NCBI GenBank assembly: GCA_035534615.1
Contig: DATLRO010000123.1
Coordinates: 1 to 6,388, forward strand
Reading direction: 5' to 3'
Length of the DNA: 6,388 bases
Origin: JAGWRA01 sp035534615
GTDB lineage: Bacteria > Acidobacteriota > Vicinamibacteria > Vicinamibacterales > CAVVIG01
A program made the position numbers and the translations under genes. Numbering within the stretch: position 1 is the stretch's first letter; each line of letters opens with the position of its first letter. The notes under the pieces were generated by a model, which worked only from the letters and a program-made list of their open reading frames with translations, did not search any database and was not told the origin of the DNA. This document shows positions 1 to 5,725 of this stretch, piece after piece.

Positions 1-1814
1 TTCTGGAGCAGCAGCGCCTTGAGCCATTTGGGATGCTGGTTGTGCAGCACAACCTGATACCAATGGTGCTCCACGAGCTCCGGAACAATCACGGCGATTT
101 GTCTCTCCGGGTTCTTCCGCTCGAGCTCGAGCACGTAATCGACAATCGGGTTCACGATGAAGCGAAAGGGTGACTGGATGATCGTCAGCTTCGGAGGCGG
201 CAGCCCTGTCCGCCGGACGGGCTCTTCGACCAGGCGGCTCCAGTCCTTGCGAACCTCGTCGGTCACGCCCTCGGCCTGCACGTGCACCACCTCGATGTCG
301 GAGGAGAGCGTCAGCGCAAACCGCAACCCTTTTTCCGATATCTTGTTCCAGCCGAGCATGGGCACCACCACCAGAGGATTTTTCAAACCGGTGAGGTCCA
401 GAGGGTCGGGCTCCGCCGTGTCAACGGTGACGCGGTCATAATGCCGCCGGATGGCGGTCATCAACACGATGATGGCGGGAATCAGCAGAACCGTGATCCA
501 GGCGCCCTCGGCAAATTTCGATACGGTCACCACGCCGACGGTGGTCGCCGTGGCCGCGGCGCCAAGACCATTGATGAACATGTTGCGCCGGGCCTGCCGC
601 CCGCGCTTCCTCCTCCAGTGGACGACCATGCCGGTCTGCGAGAGAGTGAAGGCCAGGAAGGCGCCGATGGCGTAAAGAGGAATCAGGCGGTCCGTGACTC
701 CCTCGAACACAATCAGAAGAATGGCGCAAAGCACTGCCAGCGCATGGATACCCTGCGAGTAGACCAGTCTTCGGCCCCGCTTGACGAACGGATGCGGAAG
801 ATAGCCATCGTCCGCCACCATCCGGCACACCCTCGGAAAGTCCGCAAACGCGGTATTGGCGGACAGCACGAGGACCAGCAGGATGGACGCGATGGTCACG
901 TAATAGAACACACCCCGTCCGACGACGGCGGCGACGAGCTGTGAGAGCACGCTCTGGTAGCCGGTGCCCGCAGGCGTCGCGCCCACATGGTAGGCGCGGG
1001 CCAGGAGAGCAATGCCGGCCAGCATGACCACCAGGATGGCGATGATGGCCGTCAGGGTCCGTTGCGCCGTCTTCGCCACAGGATCCCGGAACGCCTTCAC
1101 TCCGTTGCTGACAGCCTCCACGCCCGTCATCGCCGTACATCCACTGGAGAACGCCGTGAGCCCGAGCCAGGCGCTGAATGCTTCCGCTGCCGGTTTCAGC
1201 GGAGGCGGCGCGGCCACAGGAACAGGATGGCCGCCCGCGATCAGCGCCTTGATCAGTCCGAGTCCCAGCGTCGCGAGCAGGGTTCCGATGAAAAGGTACG
1301 TGGGAATCAGGAACGCAATCCCGGTCTCCCGAGCGCCGCGGAGGTTGACGAGGGTCACGATCGCCAGGATGGCCAGGCACAGGCCCAAGGTGTGCGGCTG
1401 GAGGGAAGGGGCTGCGGAGACCAGGGCGCCCACACCGGCGGAGATGCCGACCGCGGCGGTGAGCACGTAATCAATCATCAAGGCGGCCGCGGCAAGTAAT
1501 CCAGCGGACGCGCCCAGATTCTCACGGGCTACGGTGTACGAGCCGCCCCCGGAGGGGTACGCTTCGATGGTCTGGCGGTAGGAGAAGTACACGATCACCA
1601 GCAGACCGATGATGATGAGCGTGATGGGAAGGAGGTAGGTGACGCCGGCCACCCCCAGCGGAATCAGCAGGGTGAGTGCCGCCTCCGGGCCGTAGGCCGC
1701 CGAGCTGAGTGCGTCCAGCCCAAAGACCGAAATTCCGGGGCCCGAGCCCAGCTTCTCGCCCCGTTCTTCAGATGCGCTCAGGGGCTTTCCAAAGAGCAGA
1801 TCAAGAAGCGACAT
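1..1814 (-). CDS. KimA/YdaO-like APC-superfamily permease, probably potassium uptake (3' end off the window)
   Basis: The ATG at 1814 opens a frame that stays open for 604 codons to the left edge, so the C-terminus is cut off. A TAA lies in frame four codons upstream of the ATG, and only a weak AAAGTGAG precedes it. Residues 1-460 alternate hydrophobic segments (about 12 expected for the family), followed by a soluble domain (about 470-604) like the USP-like cytoplasmic domain of KimA. Family landmarks are FGLDALSSAAYG (Asp34, Tyr41), PSGGGSYTVARENLG (87-101), IDYVLT (Asp115, Tyr116), TGVEAVSNG (Thr230, Glu233), NTAFADFPR (320-328), PLYAIGAF (379-386) and KFAEGAWI (433-440). Asp34, Tyr41, Asp115, Tyr116, Thr230 and Glu233 line up, from memory, with K+-site residues of Bacillus subtilis KimA (about 607 aa). 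KimA imports K+ with protons; a less specific amino acid permease is the alternative. By eye it is less GC-biased than its neighbours. Confidence 0.88.
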   Translation of the reverse strand, partial: MSLLDLLFGKPLSASEERGEKLGSGPGISVFGLDALSSAAYGPEAALTLLIPLGVAGVTYLLPITLIIIGLLVIVYFSYRQTIEAYPSGGGSYTVARENLGASAGLLAAAALMIDYVLTAAVGISAGVGALVSAAPSLQPHTLGLCLAILAIVTLVNLRGARETGIAFLIPTYLFIGTLLATLGLGLIKALIAGGHPVPVAAPPPLKPAAEAFSAWLGLTAFSSGCTAMTGVEAVSNGVKAFRDPVAKTAQRTLTAIIAILVVMLAGIALLARAYHVGATPAGTGYQSVLSQLVAAVVGRGVFYYVTIASILLVLVLSANTAFADFPRVCRMVADDGYLPHPFVKRGRRLVYSQGIHALAVLCAILLIVFEGVTDRLIPLYAIGAFLAFTLSQTGMVVHWRRKRGRQARRNMFINGLGAAATATTVGVVTVSKFAEGAWITVLLIPAIIVLMTAIRRHYDRVTVDTAEPDPLDLTGLKNPLVVVPMLGWNKISEKGLRFALTLSSDIEVVHVQAEGVTDEVRKDWSRLVEEPVRRTGLPPPKLTIIQSPFRFIVNPIVDYVLELERKNPERQIAVIVPELVEHHWYQVVLHNQHPKWLKALLLQ

Positions 1815-1915
1815 GGACTCACTTTATCCCGACCGGCCGCCGGGGCGTGAGGAACGCGCCCGAGCATCGCGAAGCCGGGCACGTCAGCCACCATCGCCTG
1901 CATCCGGATGTTCAC
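1778..1915 (-). CDS. Possible 45-residue leader ORF overlapping the permease start
   Basis: A GTG at 1915 follows AGGAGA (1926-1921) by five bases, a better ribosome binding site than the one before the permease. The frame encodes 45 residues beginning MNIRMQAMVADVPGFAMLGR and stops at 1778, 37 bp inside the permease gene in another frame. Its codons, and those of the same open frame just upstream back to about 1965, mostly end in G or C, as real genes here do. I do not recognise the peptide. It could be a translated leader that couples to or competes with permease initiation, the 3' remnant of a decayed gene, or a chance ORF in GC-rich DNA. An ATG at 2011 in the same frame would give 77 residues but has no good ribosome binding site. 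Confidence 0.3.
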   Translation of the reverse strand: MNIRMQAMVADVPGFAMLGRVPHAPAAGRDKVSPCRFLICSLESP

Positions 1916-1987
1916 GGCTTTCTCCTGATCGCTCGACAGGATCGTCTCGGCGCTGATCGCGTTGTAACGGCATGCTCCATGACTGCG

Positions 1988-2009
1988 GGGAGAGCCAGAT
2001 GGCTTTCCC
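1988..2009. repeat. Hairpin in the divergent intergenic region
   Basis: GGGAGAGCC (1988-1996) and GGCTTTCCC (2001-2009) form a 9-bp stem with one G·T pair and an AGAT loop on the plus strand. On the minus strand the G·T becomes an A·C mismatch. There is no T-run on either side, so it is not a standard intrinsic terminator. It lies about 80 bp upstream of the ABC operon promoter and in the presumed leader or promoter zone of the permease, so it could be an operator or an RNA hairpin. No promoter for the permease could be assigned in 1815-2106. Confidence 0.35.
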
Positions 2010-2087
2010 ATGGAACACCCGTGTGTGACAGGGCGTCCCAGGGGTGGGCACCGGCAACGGGCGACCCTCGGCCGGCGCGCGCGCCTG

Positions 2088-2096
2088 TGCTAGAGT
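2088..2096 (+). promoter_or_regulatory. Extended -10 promoter of the ABC operon
   Basis: TGC-TAGAGT matches the extended -10 form TGn-TATAAT (4 of 6 in the hexamer plus the TG). No recognisable -35 lies 16-18 bp upstream, which is tolerated with an extended -10. Transcription would begin near 2103, only a few bases before the ATG at 2107, so the ATPase message would be nearly leaderless. This agrees with the absence of a ribosome binding site before that ATG. The same GCTAGARTCGA string recurs at 5300-5310. Confidence 0.5.
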
Positions 2097-2106
2097 CGAG
2101 GCTTCC

Positions 2107-2907
2107 ATGGACGCAGCGGCCATCGCGACCGACGGCCTCACCCGCCGCTTCGGCGACTTCGTCGCCGTGGAGAACGTGAACCTGCGCGTGGCGCCGGGGC
2201 AGTTCTTCGGCTTCCTCGGGCCCAACGGGGCGGGGAAATCCACGACCATCAAGATGCTGACGGGGCTGCTCGCGGCCACTTCCGGACGGATCGAGATCCT
2301 CGGATGCGACCTGGCGACGCGCCCCGTGGACGTCAAGCGGCAGATCGGCGTCGTGCCCGAGGGCATGGCGCTCTTCGGCCGGCTGACGGGCGCCGAGTAC
2401 CTCACCTTCGTGGGCCGCATGTACGGCCTGGACCGCGACACGGCCGCCCGGCGGACGGCGGAGCTGCTCGAATTCATGGAGCTGGCGTCCGAGCCCCGGA
2501 AGCTGGTCACCGACTACTCGCACGGCATGCAGAAGAAGCTCGCCCTCGCGGCGGCGGTCATCCACGGGCCGCGCGTGCTCTTCCTGGACGAGCCGTTCGA
2601 AGGGGTGGACGCCGTCGCCTCGAACACGCTGAAGGCGATGCTGCAGCGCATGATTGCCAACGGCGTGACGATCTTCCTGACCTCCCACGTCCTGGAAATC
2701 GTCGAGCGGCTGTGCAGCCACGTGGCCATCATCCATCAGGGCCGGCTGGTGGCGCAGGGATCGATCGAAGAGCTGCGCGCGGGCGTGCGGGGACAGCTCG
2801 CCCCGGCGGCGGCCGGACAGGCCGGCACGCTGACGCTGGAGCAGATCTTCCTGCAGATCGTCGGCGGCACGCGCACCACCGAGCAGGAGCTGTCGTGGCT
2901 CGGCTGA
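2107..2907 (+). CDS. ABC transporter ATP-binding protein (ABC-2 exporter type)
   Basis: This 266-residue nucleotide-binding subunit should hydrolyse ATP at the inner face of the membrane to drive the permease encoded next. Motifs in order are Walker A GPNGAGKST (38-46), a Q-loop position in VVPEG where Glu85 replaces the usual Gln, the signature YSHGMQKK (137-144, a known variant of LSGGQ), Walker B RVLFLDEP (156-163), the D-loop region EGVD, and the switch His194 in LTSH. The layout matches drug, lipid or polysaccharide exporters of the CcmA/BcrA/EcsA type. A GTG at 2044 would add 21 residues. The ATG at 2107 is preferred because the ATPase fold begins right after it and a promoter-like box sits at 2088-2096, inside the longer version. 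The stop overlaps the permease start by 13 bp, so the two are probably translationally coupled. The substrate is unknown. Confidence 0.95.
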   Translation: MDAAAIATDGLTRRFGDFVAVENVNLRVAPGQFFGFLGPNGAGKSTTIKMLTGLLAATSGRIEILGCDLATRPVDVKRQIGVVPEGMALFGRLTGAEYLTFVGRMYGLDRDTAARRTAELLEFMELASEPRKLVTDYSHGMQKKLALAAAVIHGPRVLFLDEPFEGVDAVASNTLKAMLQRMIANGVTIFLTSHVLEIVERLCSHVAIIHQGRLVAQGSIEELRAGVRGQLAPAAAGQAGTLTLEQIFLQIVGGTRTTEQELSWLG

Positions 2908-4571
2908 CGCCGGCGCCGGAATCACGCGCACAATTCGGCGCCCTCGCCCGGCTTCAGTGGCAGGCCTTCTTCAACGCTCTCCGGACGACGCGGGGCCGCC
3001 TGGAGCTGGGCTCTCGGATCCTGACGGCCGCCTTCTTCGCCGCCTTCGGCGCGGGCGGCTGCGTGGCGCTGGGGGCTGCCGCCTGGTACTTCGTCCGTGG
3101 AGGCCGGCCGGACGACCTCGCCCTGCTCTTATGGCTGGTGTTCGCGTTCTGGCAGCTGTTTCCGCTGATCGCGACGACGTTCTCCGAGAGCTTCGACTGG
3201 TCGCACTTCCTGCGGTTCCCCCTCGACTTCCGGTCGTACCTGCTGGTCCGCGTGGCGTACGGACTGTTCGACCCGGTCGCCGCGGTCGGCGGCCTCTGGC
3301 TGCTCGGCATCGCGCTCGGGACCGGCATCGGCCGGCCGGCGCTCTTTCCCTGGGCGCTGCTCGTCCTCCTCCTGTTCGCCGCCTTCAACATCCTCCTGAC
3401 GCGGATGATCTTCGCATGGACGGAGCGCTGGCTGGCCCAGCGGCGAACGCGGGAGATCCTCAGTGCGCTGCTGATTCTCTGTCTCCTCGGCTTTCAGTTC
3501 ATCGGCCCGGTGGCCCGGCGCCTCGGGCACGCGTCGACGGCACCGTTCGGCCGGCTGGAAGCGACGGTCGCGCAGGGGCAGCGGTTCCTGCCGCCCGGAC
3601 TCGCCGCCGAGGCGATGGCCCGCGCCGCGCTCGGCCACGCGCCGGCGGCCCTGGCGTACGCGGCCGGCGTGTGCGCCTGTCTCGCCGCCGTCGGCTGGCT
3701 GCTGGGCCTGCGCCTGCGCGCCGAGTATCGCGGCGAGAACCTGAGCGAGTCCGCGGCGAAGATCGCCCCGCAGGCGGCGCGCGCCGCCCCCCGGCCGCGC
3801 CGTCCTTCCTGGGGACTTCCCGGCCCGGTCGGGGCCGTCGTCGAAAAAGAGCTGCTCGGGCTCACGCGCAGTCCGGCGCTGCTCTTCATCCTGCTGATGC
3901 CGCTGGTCCTGCTGCTGCTGTTCCTCGTGGGGCCCGGACGCCAGGCGGACGACCACGCCCAGGCGTTCCTGGCGCACAGGCCGGACCTGGCCTTTCCCGT
4001 GGGGACCGCCTACGCGCTCCTGCTGCTGACCAGTCTCTCGCACAACTTCCTGGGAGGGGAAGGCAGCGGCGTGCAGCTCTTCTTCGCCTCGCCCGTCAGC
4101 TTCCGCCGGATCGCGCTGGGGAAGAACCTGGCGCACACGGCCGTCATCGGCCTTCAGATGATCGCCATCTGGATTGCCGTCTGCCTCATGTATCGGCCGC
4201 CCGCACCGGCGGTCACGGTCGCGACGGTCGCGGGACTGCTGTTTGCGCTGCCGCTGGAATTCTCGGCGGGGAACCTGCTGTCCGTGTATTTCCCGAAGCG
4301 GGTCGACTACGCGAAGTTCGGCAGGCAGCGGGCGTCACGCGTCACGGTCCTCGCGGGCCTCGCCTTCAACCTCGCCCTGTTCGGCATCGCGGCGCTCACC
4401 GCGTTTCTGGCGACCGTCTATGGCAACCTCTGGGCGGCGGTCCCCGTCTTCCTGTTCCTCGCGGCGCCCGCGCTGGCGGCCTACCTGTTCGTGCTGACCC
4501 GCATCGACGGCATCACGCTGGACCGGAGAGAAACGCTCATCTCCGAGCTGAGCCGGACGGGCGCGGCCTGA
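2895..4571 (+). CDS. ABC-2 type exporter permease, about 12 membrane segments
   Basis: A GTG at 2895, five bases after GGAG (2886-2889), gives a 558-residue integral membrane protein that overlaps the ATPase gene by 13 bp. The N-terminus (LARLQWQAFFNALRTTRGR) is an amphipathic entry helix typical of ABC-2 permeases. Hydrophobic segments are near 42-64, 74-94, 117-140, 148-166, 185-205, 251-270, 325-345, 369-385, 415-435, 439-460, 485-505 and 510-535. A basic, proline-rich linker around 293-312 separates two halves, and the second half begins again with a KELLGLTRSP helix, so the protein looks like two six-helix ABC-2 units in one chain. One ATPase dimer with this chain could form the exporter. 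No substrate is indicated. The frame is open upstream to 2304, but that part is a shadow of the ATPase gene. Confidence 0.9.
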   Translation: MARLTPAPESRAQFGALARLQWQAFFNALRTTRGRLELGSRILTAAFFAAFGAGGCVALGAAAWYFVRGGRPDDLALLLWLVFAFWQLFPLIATTFSESFDWSHFLRFPLDFRSYLLVRVAYGLFDPVAAVGGLWLLGIALGTGIGRPALFPWALLVLLLFAAFNILLTRMIFAWTERWLAQRRTREILSALLILCLLGFQFIGPVARRLGHASTAPFGRLEATVAQGQRFLPPGLAAEAMARAALGHAPAALAYAAGVCACLAAVGWLLGLRLRAEYRGENLSESAAKIAPQAARAAPRPRRPSWGLPGPVGAVVEKELLGLTRSPALLFILLMPLVLLLLFLVGPGRQADDHAQAFLAHRPDLAFPVGTAYALLLLTSLSHNFLGGEGSGVQLFFASPVSFRRIALGKNLAHTAVIGLQMIAIWIAVCLMYRPPAPAVTVATVAGLLFALPLEFSAGNLLSVYFPKRVDYAKFGRQRASRVTVLAGLAFNLALFGIAALTAFLATVYGNLWAAVPVFLFLAAPALAAYLFVLTRIDGITLDRRETLISELSRTGAA

Positions 4572-4575
4572 TCCC

Positions 4576-4639
4576 GGGCGCTCGGGCGTTCAGGCGCTCA
4601 GCGACCGGGGCGATCGAGCGTTCGGGCGCTCAGGCGCTC
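4576..4639. repeat. Tandem octamer repeat, eight units, consensus RGGCGNTC
   Basis: Read in steps of eight, the units are GGGCGCTC, GGGCGTTC, AGGCGCTC, AGCGACCG, GGGCGATC, GAGCGTTC, GGGCGCTC and AGGCGCTC. Unit 4 is degenerate, but the 8-bp phase is kept. At a larger scale the 22-base blocks 4579-4600 and 4619-4640 agree at 19 positions. The array fills the 26-bp gap between the converging permease and nucleotidyltransferase genes and continues into the latter, encoding its last dozen or so residues. GGCGCTC (4593-4599) and GAGCGTT (4616-4622) can pair as a 7-bp stem, so the array may also form the only hairpin between these genes. There is no T-run. Confidence 0.8.
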
Positions 4640-5212
4640 GTACTCCTCCGGCGTGTCGATGTCGAGAAACGCCCCTTCATCCTCGACCGGGACGTCGAGC
4701 ACCTGCGGGCCGTGCGCGCGGACGACCGCTTTGGCTCCGACCGAGCGATCGGCCTGACGCAGCTCGCCGAACACGCGCCGGTCGAACAGCACGGGATGCC
4801 CGTGCCGGCCGTCGCGCGCCGGCCTGACAATCGGGGCGTTCGTCCGTCGGTACGCGTCGAGCACGGCCCGCACGGTCGCCGCCGACACGAGCGGCACGTC
4901 CACCAGGGTGACGAGCACGCCGGTGACGCCCGGCCGGTCGACGACGCCGAGCGCCGCCACGAGCGACGACAGCTGTCCATCGGCGTACCGTGGATTCTCC
5001 ACGACGCGCACCGGCAGCCGGGCGGCCTCGATCGCCGCGCGGACCGTTCCGGCCTCGCAGCCGAGCACCACGACGACCTCATCCGCTCCGCCTTCCCGCA
5101 GCACGCGAACCAGCCGGCTCAGGAACGTCTCGTGCCCCGCGAGCGGCAGCAGCGGCTTGGGCCGGCCCATTCGGGACGATCGGCCGGCGGCCAGAATGAT
5201 TGCAGGTATCAT
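4598..5212 (-). CDS. MobA/MocA-type nucleotidyltransferase (molybdenum cofactor cytidylyltransferase-like)
   Basis: This 204-residue NTP_transf_3-type protein has the glycine-rich nucleotide loop LAAGRSSRMG with KP (8-20), NPRYADGQLSSL (73-84, typical of MocA), the metal-binding Asp105 in LVDVPLV, GRHGHPVLF (135-143) and the closing DIDTPEEY (184-191). MocA adds CMP to molybdopterin for molybdenum hydroxylases of the xanthine dehydrogenase and CO dehydrogenase class. No such enzyme is in the window, so the substrate could be another sugar- or pterin-phosphate, and MobA-like or generic nucleotidyltransferase remain alternatives. The length fits the family. The ATG at 5212 is chosen because MIPAIILAAGR is the expected N-terminus. 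There is no ribosome binding site before it. The last residues, ERLSARTLDRPGR, come from the octamer repeat and lie beyond the usual end of the domain. Confidence 0.85.
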   Translation of the reverse strand: MIPAIILAAGRSSRMGRPKPLLPLAGHETFLSRLVRVLREGGADEVVVVLGCEAGTVRAAIEAARLPVRVVENPRYADGQLSSLVAALGVVDRPGVTGVLVTLVDVPLVSAATVRAVLDAYRRTNAPIVRPARDGRHGHPVLFDRRVFGELRQADRSVGAKAVVRAHGPQVLDVPVEDEGAFLDIDTPEEYERLSARTLDRPGR

Positions 5213-5301
5213 CGCGGTGAGCGTTGCACGGTGCGTGACGCCGCCGGTCCGTGCGGGGTCGCGCGACCGTCAGATCGTAGATCCGGAAGTCTCGGGTGGG
5301 C

Positions 5302-5307
5302 TAGAAT
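5302..5307 (+). promoter_or_regulatory. -10-like box for the acidic protein gene
   Basis: TAGAAT (5 of 6 to TATAAT) lies about 155 bp upstream of the acidic protein start. No convincing -35 was found at 16-18 bp. The surrounding GCTAGAATCGA matches the sequence at the ABC operon promoter, which supports its being a real element. A start near 5314 would give a leader of about 147 nt. Confidence 0.4.
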
Positions 5308-5335
5308 CGATACATCACTCAGGGTTTGCCACCCG

Positions 5336-5435
5336 CTCACGGCTCGAACGGCCGCCGCATGTGAGACGTCTGCCCCTGCCGGCATCAACCGGCGGCTGGA
5401 CGTGCCCCTTGGAGGGGCCATGCCGTCTCACGATG
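5336..5435 (+). ncRNA. Structured 5' leader, possible three-way junction or switch
   Basis: GTGAGACG (5361-5368) pairs perfectly with CGTCTCAC (5424-5431), and CAT/ATG on the outside extends this closing stem past a bulged G. Inside are two hairpins: 5376-5382 with 5389-5395 (CTGCCGG/CCGGCGG, loop CATCAA) and GCCCCT (5404-5409) with AGGGGC (5413-5418), loop TGG. Two rival pairings exist. CTCAC at 5336-5340 can take GTGAG (5361-5365), and a second GCCCCT at 5372-5377 can compete for AGGGGC. The element ends about 15 nt before the GGAGG (5451-5455) of the acidic protein gene. It does not match the riboswitch consensus sequences I know. It could be a cis-regulatory RNA, or a folded but unregulated leader. 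Confidence 0.45.
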
Positions 5436-5460
5436 TGGTCGCCTGGTTCTGGAGGTTAGC

Positions 5461-5682
5461 ATGTCTCTGCGGCGTTCGGATTTCAGCCTCGCCTCATTCG
5501 CGCCCATCCGCACACTGGCCGATCGCGATTACAGGATCGTGCTCGGCGATGACGAAGACGATCTCGACGACGATGAGGATGACGACGACGAGGATGATGA
5601 CGACGACGATGACGAAGACGAGGACGACCTGGACGACGACACGGAGGAGTGGCAGGTGGGCACCGAGGGCGATCGGCCCTAA
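5461..5682 (+). CDS. Small, extremely acidic Asp/Glu-rich protein of unknown function
   Basis: GGAGG (5451-5455) precedes this ATG by five bases, giving a 73-residue protein. Residues 1-29 are ordinary and mixed, with two short hydrophobic patches but no signal peptide or membrane helix. Residues 30-63 are Asp or Glu at all but three positions (Leu35, Leu57, Thr61), and the tail contains EWQVGTEG. The acidic run is encoded by imperfect GAY/GAR triplets and could expand or contract by slippage. The other two frames would give Thr/Met-rich or Arg-rich strings and lack this start signal. I do not recognise a family. Acidic tails of this kind occur in DNA mimics, histone- or RNA-binding partners and metal-binding proteins, but nothing here picks one. 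The gene stands alone behind its own structured leader. Confidence 0.65.
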   Translation: MSLRRSDFSLASFAPIRTLADRDYRIVLGDDEDDLDDDEDDDDEDDDDDDDEDEDDLDDDTEEWQVGTEGDRP

Positions 5683-5695
5683 CTCGGCCGTTCGC

Positions 5696-5725
5696 TTGAC
5701 TTTCGGGGTCGGAACTTCCTACACT
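5696..5725 (+). promoter_or_regulatory. Sigma-70-type promoter upstream of the cold-shock gene
   Basis: TTGACT (5696-5701, 5 of 6) and TACACT (5720-5725, 4 of 6) are separated by 18 bp. Transcription would start near 5732, about 266 nt before the cold-shock ATG. This is the best two-box promoter in the window, placed just after the acidic protein stop codon, and it implies a long leader on the cold-shock message. Confidence 0.55.

Noticed and set aside
282..944. Plus-strand ORFs within 157-1499
   Set aside because: All are antisense to the permease, rich in Arg/His/Gly, and without motifs.
436..1380. Long minus-strand ORF inside the permease gene
   Set aside because: Shadow frame. The permease frame on the same strand carries clear family motifs across the whole region.
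1815..2106. c-di-AMP (ydaO-type) riboswitch upstream of the KimA-like gene
   Set aside because: The minus strand was read for the GGGGGACC-like and GGGGTGAAT-like conserved blocks of that family and neither was found.
2304..2894. Upstream extension of the permease frame to give 755 residues
   Set aside because: This part is a shadow of the ABC ATPase gene. The GTG at 2895 with GGAG before it gives a normal ABC-2 N-terminus.
5336..5365. tRNA T-arm-like GGCTCGAACGGCC
   Set aside because: No acceptor stem, anticodon arm or 3' end with correct spacing surrounds it.
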